A DNA stretch of 64,000 nt from Gammaproteobacteria bacterium (lineage in GTDB: Bacteria; Pseudomonadota; Gammaproteobacteria; Pseudomonadales; Azotimanducaceae_A), in the NCBI GenBank assembly GCA_012960755.1, contig DUAT01000036.1:86477-150476 (forward strand). The letters run 5' to 3'. Below, piece by piece: positions 8,422 through 17,050 of the stretch. Under the pieces are notes generated by a model. It did not search any database, had not been told where the DNA came from, and worked only from the letters and a program-made list of their open reading frames with translations. A program made the translations under genes and the position numbers. Position 1 is the first letter of the stretch; every line of letters starts with the position of its first letter.

Positions 8422-9669
8422 TTACCACAAACCGTACTTTTGGACTTCCGCACGGCCAACCACCATATGATGTACCTCATCAGGGCCATCTGCCAGTCGC
8501 AGTGTACGCTGTCCGGTGTACATCGCGGCCAGTGGAGTCCACTTGGAGACACCGGTGGCACCATGCATCTGGATCGCCTGGTCAATAATGGCGCAAACTC
8601 TCTCAGGTACCATCGCCTTAACCGCACTGACATAGGTTCGTGCTTCTTTATTACCCAGGACATCCATCGCTTTCGCTGCGCGCAATACCATTAAGCGCAT
8701 GGCGTCGATATCGATACGCGCTCTGGAAATCACTTCAACGTTTTTACCCAGTCGAACAATAGGCTTACCGAAGGCTTCCCTGGTCGCGGCACGCTTGACC
8801 ATCAATTCCAATGCTCTTTCAGCCTGACCAATGGAACGCATACAGTGATGTATTCGGCCAGGACCGAGACGAACCTGGGAGATTTCAAAACCCCGTCCTT
8901 CACCCAGCAGGATGTTTTCTTTGGGTACCCGAACATTGTCGAACTTAATATGCATATGGCCGTGTGGCGCGTCATCATTGCCAAATACATGCATGGGGCC
9001 GAGAATTTTTACTCCGGGTGTGTCTATGGGCACCAGTATTTGAGACTGCTGCCGACTCGGTGGTGCATCAGGGCTGGTTTTCACCATGGTAATCATAATT
9101 TTACAGCGCGGATCACCGGCGCCTGAGATGTAGTACTTCTCACCGTTAATTACCCACTCGTCACCATCAAGCACAGCCTGAGTACTGATATTCTTCGCAT
9201 CAGAAGACGCCATGTTGGGTTCGGTCATTGCAAAGGCAGATCGAATCTCACCGTTCAACAGCGGCGTCAACCATTTTTCCTTCTGTTCCGGCGTGCCGAC
9301 CCGCTCGAGTACTTCCATATTGCCCGTATCGGGCGCGCTACAATTCAACGTTTCCGAGGACAACGGATGGCGCCCCAGTTCAGCCGCAATATAGGCGTAG
9401 TCCAGGTTTTTCAACCCTTCGCCAGTTTCCGCGTCAGGCAGGAAAAAGTTCCACAGTCCTGATGCCTTAGCCTTGCTCTTAGCGCCATCCAACAACTCGA
9501 GTTGCCTCGGGTGCCAGGTCCAGCGATCTTCCTTTTCTTCATCAAGGGCATAAAACTCCTCGACAATAGGCGCTACATTCTCATCAATATGTTTCACAAC
9601 CGCATCAAACAGTGGTTGTACTTCTTTCGACATGACCAGGTTGTTCAGGTCAGCTAGCAGATCTGGCAT
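8422..9669 (-). CDS. Acyl-CoA dehydrogenase, ACAD10/11-like clade
   Basis: 415 residues with the complete ACAD fold: helical N-domain, FAD-binding FAMTEPNMASSDAKNI near 145-160, WVINGEKYYISGA, and the C-terminal HGATGVSKWTPLA with RLADGPDEVH. The Asp of ADGPDEVH aligns with the catalytic Glu position (YEG) of medium-chain enzymes, as is usual in the ACAD10/11 clade. In Pseudomonas levulinate catabolism a relative works on 4-phosphoacyl-CoA made by an APH-like kinase. Two such kinases lie in this window (17051 and 56859), but not adjacent. GGGAG lies 7 nt before the start. General beta-oxidation is the alternative role. Confidence 0.9.
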   Translation of the reverse strand: MPDLLADLNNLVMSKEVQPLFDAVVKHIDENVAPIVEEFYALDEEKEDRWTWHPRQLELLDGAKSKAKASGLWNFFLPDAETGEGLKNLDYAYIAAELGRHPLSSETLNCSAPDTGNMEVLERVGTPEQKEKWLTPLLNGEIRSAFAMTEPNMASSDAKNISTQAVLDGDEWVINGEKYYISGAGDPRCKIMITMVKTSPDAPPSRQQSQILVPIDTPGVKILGPMHVFGNDDAPHGHMHIKFDNVRVPKENILLGEGRGFEISQVRLGPGRIHHCMRSIGQAERALELMVKRAATREAFGKPIVRLGKNVEVISRARIDIDAMRLMVLRAAKAMDVLGNKEARTYVSAVKAMVPERVCAIIDQAIQMHGATGVSKWTPLAAMYTGQRTLRLADGPDEVHHMVVGRAEVQKYGLW

Positions 9670-9908
9670 CGTTATTCTCCCTTCTCGATTTCGTGGATTG
9701 CTTTCAACTACTCACAGTGCCGATAATCCATTTAATCGCCGCTCTGTGTCAACTGTTTGCACCTTACCCTTGCTCCCATTGATGATGTTGCCATGCGTTC
9801 GTTTATATTGTGTTTGCTGCACAGCGGAAGAACGTATTTGACTTCCAGCTCGCGAGAATACCATTATCAATATTCACTCACGGCACTCGACCAGGGATTG
9901 ACCAGAAA

Positions 9909-10781
9909 ATGGCTAACTATGACGCACAAGCAGCACTTCCGAACGGAAAACCCGGTCCATGGGGCGACCCTGTACCCATCAGCTATGAAAAACGAGATGT
10001 GCTGCTCTACGCCGTCGGTATAGGAATCAGGGAACTCGCTTTCTGCTACGAGGGGCACCCTGACTTCAGTGTTTTTCCGACATTTCCAATCAGGTGGGGC
10101 GGCGCCGGTGCTCCTATTGATCTGAATGCGATTCCTTCCTCACCCGGGCCTTTAAATATTGACGCAGAACGATACCTTGAGATGCTCAAGCCGCTACCGA
10201 TTGAAGGTGAGGTAATGATTCGATCCCGATTGATCGGTGCTCACCCCAGGGGCCGTGGCAATGGATTCGTTGAATCCGAGAGTACGGTGACAGATGCCGA
10301 TGGTGATGTTTGCATCAAAATGGTAAACGGCTCCTTTAGACGCGGCGTCAAGGAACTCGGGGATATCGAACCCTTTGAGGGATCAGGGCAAACCTTCTCA
10401 GAGAAAATTGCGGTCCCGGACCGGGAGCCCGATGTCACCACGAGCGTGCTGATCCCTGACAACCAGGCACATATTTATCGATTATCCGGGGACTATAATC
10501 CATTGCATATTGACCCCGAGTCAGCCAGGTTCGGCGGCTTCGACGAACCCATTCTGCATGGCCTGTGTACATTTGGTCACTGCGGGCAGCTACTGCTTAA
10601 CAGTTTTTGCGGTTCAGACGCCCGGAAGTTCAGGAAAATAAAGGTCCGCTTTTCAGCACCGGTTTTCCTCAACGACACCCTGGAAATCCGTGCCTGGAAT
10701 GATGGACCTGGGCGAGTGCTGTTTGAAGCAAAAGTGGCAGATAAGGTCGTTGTGTCCAATGCCTATTTTGAGTTTGAATGA
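9909..10781 (+). CDS. MaoC-like (R)-specific enoyl-CoA hydratase 2
   Basis: About 290 residues made of two hot-dog halves, as in eukaryotic-type hydratase 2. The second half contains the hydratase motif YRLSGDYNPLHIDPESA with catalytic Asp and His, then GFDEPILHGLCTFG. It hydrates trans-2-enoyl-CoA to (3R)-hydroxyacyl-CoA. ATG 9909 (MANYDAQAAL) matches the start of relatives; the frame runs 33 codons further upstream without support. A paralogue lies at 50651. It is divergent from the acyl-CoA dehydrogenase across a 240-nt intergenic region, so the two may share regulation. Likely partner: an MFE-2-like dehydrogenase such as that at 44156. Confidence 0.9.
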   Translation: MANYDAQAALPNGKPGPWGDPVPISYEKRDVLLYAVGIGIRELAFCYEGHPDFSVFPTFPIRWGGAGAPIDLNAIPSSPGPLNIDAERYLEMLKPLPIEGEVMIRSRLIGAHPRGRGNGFVESESTVTDADGDVCIKMVNGSFRRGVKELGDIEPFEGSGQTFSEKIAVPDREPDVTTSVLIPDNQAHIYRLSGDYNPLHIDPESARFGGFDEPILHGLCTFGHCGQLLLNSFCGSDARKFRKIKVRFSAPVFLNDTLEIRAWNDGPGRVLFEAKVADKVVVSNAYFEFE

Positions 10782-10784
10782 TTA

Positions 10785-10844
10785 CTATTCAACCGGTGCA
10801 GGTGCTATTTAGCCGGCGCAGGTGCTATATTGGCGGTGCAGGTA
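10785..10844. repeat. Three 20-bp tandem repeats across the end of the ThDP enzyme gene
   Basis: Three diverged copies lie head to tail at 10785-10804, 10805-10824 and 10825-10844. Each begins CTATT or CTATA and ends GGTGCAGGT or GGCGCAGGT. On the minus strand each unit ends in TAG. The copy at 10825-10844 encodes the last residues and stop of the ThDP enzyme; the other two extend into the short convergent intergenic region up to the MaoC stop. Confidence 0.8.
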
Positions 10845-12456
10845 CAATGCCCTGCATCGGTTGCATATTGCGCACATTAATCTCAATCAACACAGGACCA
10901 CTGATATCCATTGCCTGTTTCAGGCGATCATCAAATTCTTCAACATTGTCAGCAAGCAGACCCTTAACACCCATACTCTCGGCCAGTTGCACAAAGTCGG
11001 GGGTGTAGAGCTCAGTCTGGTTGATTCGACCTTCAAACTGGCGATGTTGCAAACCTCGCAAAACACCATAACCACCATCATTGAAAACCACGACAACTAT
11101 AGGCATCTGGTATTGCGCTGCCGTCGCCAGTTCACCGACGTGATACATAAAACCGCCATCGCCATGCATGATGATGGTTTTAACCCCGGTTGCAACCGCG
11201 ACGCCCATCCCAAGGGTTAACCCGGGGCCAATCGCCCCGGAAGTTGGAAATATGTAACCCCCTGGTTTAAATATCGGCAGCAAGCCGTTGGCCCAGTAAT
11301 ACCCTGGGATCGTGTTGTCACGGACAAAGAAGGCCTCCCGATCCATATACTTTGTCATCGAATTCAGGACCGACGTGTGATCCGGCCCGATTCGCTCGAT
11401 ATTTTTTGCCTTTGTGTCTGCTGCGGCACCTTGAAGAGTTTCCCGGTACTGGGCGTCCCCGGTTTCGCTGATTGATGCCGCGAGGCTCTCCAGTGTTGTT
11501 CGGGCGTCGCCAACAACGCCCGCCTTCGCCGGGTAATTCAAATTAATATTTCGCGGGTCCACATCAATATGCACGATCGGCGGCAGGGGCACTTTGACCT
11601 GGTTACCTCCTACCCCCGCCTGAAAACGAGTACCTACGGCAATCAGAAGGTCCGCATCCTTCAGCGCTTCCAATATCGGGGCGCTCATAAGAACTGGACC
11701 CAGATACAAGGGATGGTCATCCCGTATTGCACCCTTGCCATTTGACGTGGTGATTACCGGCGCATCAATCTGCTCGGCGAACTGTTGCAAGGCAGCCGAG
11801 GCACCGGATAATGCAATACCACCACCAGCCAGAATCACCCTGCGTCGTGCGCTACCGATCACATCAACGGCTTGTGACAAAGCTTCCGGGTCAGCAATAA
11901 CAGGTTGCGATGCCGGAACCTGCATTAGCGGTGAGTCTGTTATCACATATTGCAGGTCGATTGGAATCTCGATGGCCCCGGGTTGCGGCCTGCCGCTACA
12001 AATATCCTCGATAACAGAAATCAACTCGCGCTGTATTTCCGATGCATACCGGGGTGAGGCGACTTTTCTGGCAACAGATTCAAGCATTACCTTCTGGTTT
12101 TCGGCCTCGTGAACGTATCCTTTTCCCTTGCCGTAGAACGTGGTCTCCGCCTGCCCGGTGACAACCAGTACCCTCGAAGAGGCATAAGCTGATTCATAGA
12201 TCCCGGTCACCATATTCGTGGTTCCAGGCCCGGTGCTGCCCAGCGATACCCCCAGTCCGCCCGTGGCACGAGCATAGCCATCCGCCATATGGGTCGCACT
12301 TTGTTCATTTCGAACTGTCACCATCTCGATACCATCAAGACGCCCGATGGCATCCACAATCGGCATATTGTGAATACTGACGATGCCAAACACATGCCGT
12401 ACGCCGACAGCTTTCAATGTTTCAGCGACAACTTCCGCACCGGTTCTACTGGTCAT
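10825..12456 (-). CDS. Thiamine diphosphate-dependent enzyme, acetolactate synthase large-subunit-like
   Basis: 543 residues with the three-domain layout of the ThDP decarboxylase/carboligase family. The N-terminal PYR domain contains the catalytic Glu in VRNEQSATHMADGYARATG. The central domain and the C-terminal PP domain follow, with the metal/ThDP motif from GDGGFMYHVGEL to FNDGGYG. It is shorter than biosynthetic IlvB and has no small subunit nearby, so a catabolic role (2-oxo acid decarboxylase, carboligase or 2-hydroxyacyl-CoA lyase type) is more likely than branched-chain synthesis. ATG 12456 has AAGG 7 nt upstream. It is divergent from an SDR gene, which may process its product. Substrate unknown. 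Confidence 0.85.
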   Translation of the reverse strand: MTSRTGAEVVAETLKAVGVRHVFGIVSIHNMPIVDAIGRLDGIEMVTVRNEQSATHMADGYARATGGLGVSLGSTGPGTTNMVTGIYESAYASSRVLVVTGQAETTFYGKGKGYVHEAENQKVMLESVARKVASPRYASEIQRELISVIEDICSGRPQPGAIEIPIDLQYVITDSPLMQVPASQPVIADPEALSQAVDVIGSARRRVILAGGGIALSGASAALQQFAEQIDAPVITTSNGKGAIRDDHPLYLGPVLMSAPILEALKDADLLIAVGTRFQAGVGGNQVKVPLPPIVHIDVDPRNINLNYPAKAGVVGDARTTLESLAASISETGDAQYRETLQGAAADTKAKNIERIGPDHTSVLNSMTKYMDREAFFVRDNTIPGYYWANGLLPIFKPGGYIFPTSGAIGPGLTLGMGVAVATGVKTIIMHGDGGFMYHVGELATAAQYQMPIVVVVFNDGGYGVLRGLQHRQFEGRINQTELYTPDFVQLAESMGVKGLLADNVEEFDDRLKQAMDISGPVLIEINVRNMQPMQGIVPAPPI

Positions 12457-12537
12457 ACACTTGCCTTTTTTATTAATCCTTGCCCACAACAATACACAAA
12501 AGTTGTATTGTTTAGGTAATAATTAAACGAAGCCTGA

Positions 12538-13332
12538 ATGGACTTGGAGAATAAATTGAATAGATTTGAAGGTAAAAACGTTATTGTTACTGGTGCTGGT
12601 TCAGGATTCGGTGCCGCCATTGCCAGCCGATTCGCCAGTGAAAGCGCAAATGTTCTGTTATCGGATATCAACGCCGATGGGGTCGCGAGTGTTGCCAACA
12701 ATATTAGGGCAAATGCAACCGGTAAAATTGAAACCAATATCACCAACGTTGCAGAAGAAGCCGACGTGATCGCCATGATTGAACAGGCAAATTCAGCTTT
12801 TGGGGGTATTGATGTACTGGTGAACAACGCCGGTTACAGCCACCTCAATAGACTCACCTGGAAAATCTCGGTTGAAGAATTCGATGCGGTATTCGCCGTC
12901 AACGTACGGGGTGTTTTCCTCGGCTGCAAACATGTGATTCCGGTCATGATCCAACAAGGTACCGGTGGCGCGATAATCAATATTGCCTCAATTGGTTCAA
13001 TAGCACCAAGACCGGGAGTCACACCTTACAATGCCACCAAGGGGGCGGTGCTCACCATGACCAAGGGACTGGCGCTGGAAGTCGCTCGCAACCAGATCCG
13101 TGTCAACGCAGTAAACCCCGTGGCTTCTCTCACAGGTTTTATGGAATCCGCTACGGGCGTTCCCGCCGAAGAAATGAGCGAAGAACAAAAAGCCCGTCTC
13201 GTCAGCACAATCCCACTGGGGCGCATGGCAGATCCGACGGACATCGCTGGCGCGGTGACTTTTTTAGCTTCCGATGACGCCGTGTTCCTTACCGGCACAT
13301 CAATTAATGTAGATGGTGGAAGAAGTGTTTGA
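12538..13332 (+). CDS. Short-chain dehydrogenase/reductase
   Basis: 264 residues, classical SDR. Cofactor loop TGAGSGFG (about 18-25), structural NNAG near 97, catalytic Ser in IASIGS, and Tyr/Lys in PYNATKGAV. Asp in LLSDINADG after beta-2 suggests NAD(H) preference. The C-terminal LTGTSINVDGG is usual. It should interconvert an alcohol and a ketone. The 81-nt region shared with the divergent ThDP enzyme gene suggests a common pathway. The start lacks a strong ribosome site; a TTG six codons in is an alternative. Confidence 0.9.
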   Translation: MDLENKLNRFEGKNVIVTGAGSGFGAAIASRFASESANVLLSDINADGVASVANNIRANATGKIETNITNVAEEADVIAMIEQANSAFGGIDVLVNNAGYSHLNRLTWKISVEEFDAVFAVNVRGVFLGCKHVIPVMIQQGTGGAIINIASIGSIAPRPGVTPYNATKGAVLTMTKGLALEVARNQIRVNAVNPVASLTGFMESATGVPAEEMSEEQKARLVSTIPLGRMADPTDIAGAVTFLASDDAVFLTGTSINVDGGRSV

Positions 13333-13413
13333 CCATGCGGCCCAGTTCCTGATTCAATGTCGCTTACGGAGGGCTAGTCGCTGGTAGCGTTTGACTCGCG
13401 TACTGAATTAAGT

Positions 13414-14100
13414 CTAGTGAATCTCTGCCATCCCCGCCCAGGCCTGTTTCATCTTCTCAATATTAAAACCAGGCGCTTTCGCCGCAGTGATCAGGATATG
13501 TTCTCGCGCCATAATACGCCTGGCTTCCTCAACAACATCTACCGCACTTTCCATGGGGATAACGACTGACCCATGCAGATCGGCATGAATGAGATCCTGA
13601 TCCTGTACTTCCATGCCGTGGACATTGACAGGGCTACCCCAATCTACGACGTGGACCCAGGCATGGGATGGATTGATCATCCCTGCGAGCATCTGAAAAT
13701 TCTCCTGTGAATCAGGTATGTCCCGAACACTACCGTTAGTGATCACACCCTGGCAGCCCAATCCGTAGTGAACATTGGTATTTACCTCACCCCAAAGTGC
13801 ACCATATCCCGGCACTTCATCCAGATCCTGAACGACCACGATGCTTGGGTTGGGTCCGCCTTCCGCGATATAAGTATAGTATCCAACACTATCCTGGGGT
13901 TTATCAGGTTTATGGGTAGCGCGAATCCTGGCGGTTCTTGCAAACCCAACAATCGATGGTAATGTCGGATGCGCACATACCAGTGGCTTAATATTAAAAC
14001 CTCTGGTACGTCGTTTCGGATCGACCACTTCAAGGGCATTACATACTGTTGGCGTATCCAATTCTTTTAAGGCGGCGGCCAACTCTGTCGATAACTCCAT
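13414..14100 (-). CDS. RraA family protein (HMG/CHA aldolase or RraA-like)
   Basis: About 228 residues of the RraA/dimethylmenaquinone methyltransferase-like fold. Recognisable motifs are LDTPTVCNALE near the start, IVVVQDLDEVPGYGALWGE and GVITNGSVRDIPD, which carries the Arg and Asp used in aldolase members. It may be a 4-hydroxy-4-methyl-2-oxoglutarate/oxaloacetate-type aldolase rather than the RNase E regulator, because it is longer than E. coli RraA and sits among catabolic genes. ATG 14100 is preferred, with AGGAG 6-7 nt upstream; the ATG five codons earlier lies within that region. Divergent from the CNB/GGDEF gene. Confidence 0.82.
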   Translation of the reverse strand: MELSTELAAALKELDTPTVCNALEVVDPKRRTRGFNIKPLVCAHPTLPSIVGFARTARIRATHKPDKPQDSVGYYTYIAEGGPNPSIVVVQDLDEVPGYGALWGEVNTNVHYGLGCQGVITNGSVRDIPDSQENFQMLAGMINPSHAWVHVVDWGSPVNVHGMEVQDQDLIHADLHGSVVIPMESAVDVVEEARRIMAREHILITAAKAPGFNIEKMKQAWAGMAEIH

Positions 14101-14268
14101 CACACTCTCCTGCATCTTTAACAGTCTCTGACCACGGACAATACTATTCTAGCCTTCACTAGTCGAACCGTTCATCCGCAGAATTGACTTGCTCACCCTA
14201 CAAAGACAGCGGATTCTAGTCTAGACTCATGCCAGTGCGTATTATGGGGCCTAATTCAGGAGATATAG

Positions 14269-15231
14269 ATGACACTTGATATCGAGGACATTGATGTTAG
14301 TCGAACAATTCCGTTCCAGGGAGTAAACCCCGCGTCGATCAAGGAATGGATCGATCAGTGTAAGGTTCAGGCGTTCGATGAAGGCGAGATTCTCTTACAA
14401 CCCGGGGAAAATAACGAATTCATGTTCGTCATTCTCGAAGGTGAAGTCGGCATATATTTAGACCAGGAATCAGAAGAAGCCATTATCACTTTTGGTCAGG
14501 GTGAGTGTGTGGGCGAAATGTCGCTGCTTGACGGCCAAAGTCCATCGGCTTTTGTCAAGGCGAAAACAAAGCTTAAGGCACTGGCAATAGAAGGAGAAGT
14601 ACTGCTCAATCTAATAGACAATTCCAACGGAGTGGCGAGAAATTTTCTCTATCTGTTAATTAACAGACTGCGTTCAGGCAACGAAGCCGCCAATGCCCGT
14701 AGAGAAGCACAAGCTGGAATCGAAGCACATGCCAGTGTGGATATCCTCACTGGTTTGCACAATCTCCGCTGGATTAATGACTACTTTTCGAGGCTGTTGG
14801 AACATGTTGTTGATAAAATAGACTTTCCGGATATAACTATACTGGTTCTGGATATTGACGATTTTAAGGAATTCAACGAGGACTATGATCAACTGGCGGG
14901 GGACCATGTGCTGCGAAACGTTTCCTACTCGCTGCAGGACTCGATTCGGCCAACGGATATGGCGGCTCGCACAGGCGGTGGTGAGTTTCTGGTTATCCTG
15001 CCGGAAACAGTCACGGAAAACGCCCTGGTTGTAGCGGAAAGAATCAGGAGCAACGTTGAAAACAAAATCATAGATACGACCGAAAGACGATATCCTCCGG
15101 TCACCGTTTCCCTGGGGGTGGCCCAACTTCTTATAGATGATGCGTTTGAAGATGTATTCAACGCCGCAGAACAGGCGATGTACGTTGCGAAAAAAGACGG
15201 CCGTAACCAGGTTTCTGTATCAGATCGTTGA
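14269..15231 (+). CDS. Cyclic nucleotide-binding domain plus degenerate GGDEF domain protein
   Basis: 320 residues. Residues 15-115 form a CRP-like cyclic nucleotide-binding domain (FMFVILEGEVGIYL, VGEMSLLDGQSPSAFVKAKT). A linker of about 40 residues leads to a GGDEF domain at about 155-318 (VDILTGLHNL, LDIDDFKEFN, SLGVAQ). The active-site signature reads GGGEF at 236-240: the acidic third residue needed for metal binding is Gly. The inhibitory-site motif RPTD at 227-230 is intact and correctly spaced. In the CNB domain, the Arg that contacts cAMP phosphate in CRP (ERSAWV) is Pro (SPSAFV). It therefore looks like a c-di-GMP-binding sensor rather than a cyclase. AGGAG precedes the ATG. Confidence 0.88.
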   Translation: MTLDIEDIDVSRTIPFQGVNPASIKEWIDQCKVQAFDEGEILLQPGENNEFMFVILEGEVGIYLDQESEEAIITFGQGECVGEMSLLDGQSPSAFVKAKTKLKALAIEGEVLLNLIDNSNGVARNFLYLLINRLRSGNEAANARREAQAGIEAHASVDILTGLHNLRWINDYFSRLLEHVVDKIDFPDITILVLDIDDFKEFNEDYDQLAGDHVLRNVSYSLQDSIRPTDMAARTGGGEFLVILPETVTENALVVAERIRSNVENKIIDTTERRYPPVTVSLGVAQLLIDDAFEDVFNAAEQAMYVAKKDGRNQVSVSDR

Positions 15232-15283
15232 CTACCAACCCTGCCTATCATTATTAGCTGGAATGGGTTAGCTTAAATGTGTC

Positions 15284-16924
15284 ATGAGTGACCAAGCAGT
15301 GCCTCAAACAAAAACCGCGAAAAATAGTCACGACGCCGAAAAGGTCCTTGAGATTTACGATCTATCCGTGAGTTTTAACGGAGTCGCTGCTGTTAAGCAT
15401 GTCAGTGTAGACATCAATCGCGGTGAAACCGTTGCCCTGGTGGGCGAATCCGGTTCCGGTAAATCCGTTACTGCCCTGTCTGTTTTACAACTATTGCCTT
15501 ACCCCACGGCTAATCACCCGAATGGCTCTGTCAAGGTGACTGGTGTCGAAGTGATGGGTGCCGACAATGAAACATTACGGAAGATTCGTGGTAGTAAAGT
15601 CACGATGATATTCCAGGAGCCCATGACTTCCCTGAACCCCTTGCATCGAATAGAAAAACAGATCGGTGAAATTCTTTTAGTTCATCGGGGTTTGAGACTA
15701 AAGCACGCGAGGCCAAAGATACTCGAACTGCTAAACCTGGTGGGCCTGCAAAATCCGCAAGAAAAAATGCGCTCCTTCCCCCACGAATTGTCAGGCGGCC
15801 AACGCCAGCGAGTGATGATAGCCATGGCACTGGCCAACGAGCCGGATCTGTTGATTGCAGACGAACCCACAACGGCACTGGATGTCACAATCCAGGCCCA
15901 GATACTGGAATTGCTAAAAGACCTGCAACAGAGATTAGGCATGGCCATGCTGTTGATTACTCATGATCTTGGGGTCGTCAGAAAGATGGCAGATCGTGTT
16001 TGCGTGATGACCCTCGGTGAAATCGTCGAGAAAGGGGATTGCGCTGAAGTGTTTGATAATCCCCAACACGAGTACACCCAACATCTGCTGGAGGCCGAAC
16101 CAAAGGGCAAACCGATCGAACTGGATGAAACCTCAACAGTGCTGTTGGAATGCAACAATATTTCAGTCAAGTTTCCATTGAGCAAAGGCTTTTTCTTCGT
16201 TAACAAGTATCTGCATGCGGTGGACAATCTGTCGCTCAAGGTATCACAGGGGCAGACCCTCGGTATTGTCGGCGAATCAGGATCCGGTAAAACGACCCTT
16301 GGCATGGCACTGCTTCGATTGGTTAAATCCGAAGGGGAGATCATCCTCGACGGTAACAATCTGCAAGGTCTCAGTTCCACAGAGTTAAAGCCTTATCGAC
16401 GGTATATGCAGATCGTTTTCCAGGATCCTTATGGCAGTTTGTCGCCACGCCTGTCCATCCACCAGATCATAGAAGAGGGATTGCTGGTCCATGAGAAGAA
16501 CAAATCAGAACAGGAACGGCGGGAGCTAGTTGCCAGAGCACTGGCAGAAGTCGGTCTGGATGCCAACGCCCAGGATCGATACCCCCATGAATTCTCAGGC
16601 GGGCAACGACAAAGAATTGCCATCGCCCGTGCGTTAATCTTGAAGCCCCGGTTACTGGTGCTTGACGAACCTACATCAGCATTGGATATGTCAGTCCAGG
16701 CACAAATAGTAGACTTACTGAGGGATCTGCAACGTCGGCATCAATTAACCTACTTGTTTATCAGCCATGACCTTAAAGTAGTACGCGCATTGAGCAACCA
16801 TGTGATCGTGATGAAGGACGGTGTGATTGTTGAATCCGGTACCTCAGAGCAGATATTTGAAGAACCAAAAACCCAATACACGCGAAAACTTATCAGTGCA
16901 GCATTTGATCTCACTGTTCGCTGA
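15284..16924 (+). CDS. Peptide-type ABC transporter ATP-binding protein with two fused ATPase domains (YejF-like)
   Basis: 546 residues comprising two complete oligopeptide-type nucleotide-binding domains. Domain 1 (about 25-270) has GESGSGKSVTAL, LSGGQRQRVMIAMAL and LLIADEPTTALD. Domain 2 (about 285-540) has GESGSGKTTLGM, FSGGQRQRIAIARAL and LVLDEPTSALDMSVQ. Such fusions energise YejABE/Dpp-type uptake of oligopeptides or related solutes. No permease or binding protein is within several kb, so it either works with components elsewhere or was separated from its operon. Alone in its unit, 52 nt after the CNB/GGDEF gene. Confidence 0.92.
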   Translation: MSDQAVPQTKTAKNSHDAEKVLEIYDLSVSFNGVAAVKHVSVDINRGETVALVGESGSGKSVTALSVLQLLPYPTANHPNGSVKVTGVEVMGADNETLRKIRGSKVTMIFQEPMTSLNPLHRIEKQIGEILLVHRGLRLKHARPKILELLNLVGLQNPQEKMRSFPHELSGGQRQRVMIAMALANEPDLLIADEPTTALDVTIQAQILELLKDLQQRLGMAMLLITHDLGVVRKMADRVCVMTLGEIVEKGDCAEVFDNPQHEYTQHLLEAEPKGKPIELDETSTVLLECNNISVKFPLSKGFFFVNKYLHAVDNLSLKVSQGQTLGIVGESGSGKTTLGMALLRLVKSEGEIILDGNNLQGLSSTELKPYRRYMQIVFQDPYGSLSPRLSIHQIIEEGLLVHEKNKSEQERRELVARALAEVGLDANAQDRYPHEFSGGQRQRIAIARALILKPRLLVLDEPTSALDMSVQAQIVDLLRDLQRRHQLTYLFISHDLKVVRALSNHVIVMKDGVIVESGTSEQIFEEPKTQYTRKLISAAFDLTVR

Positions 16925-17050
16925 CGCATGCTAATTCAGTTTTATACAGGGCATCTCGTAAATAAGAGTGCAAACGAGGGTCCGCTTGCGCCTTGTCTTG
17001 AATCATCTGGTAAGCTCTAAATCTGTCAATTTAACGTAGACGGAGTACCC

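Noticed and set aside
10825..12456. Biosynthetic acetolactate synthase IlvB
   Set aside because: No regulatory small subunit follows, the context is catabolic, and the fit to IlvB is only family-level.
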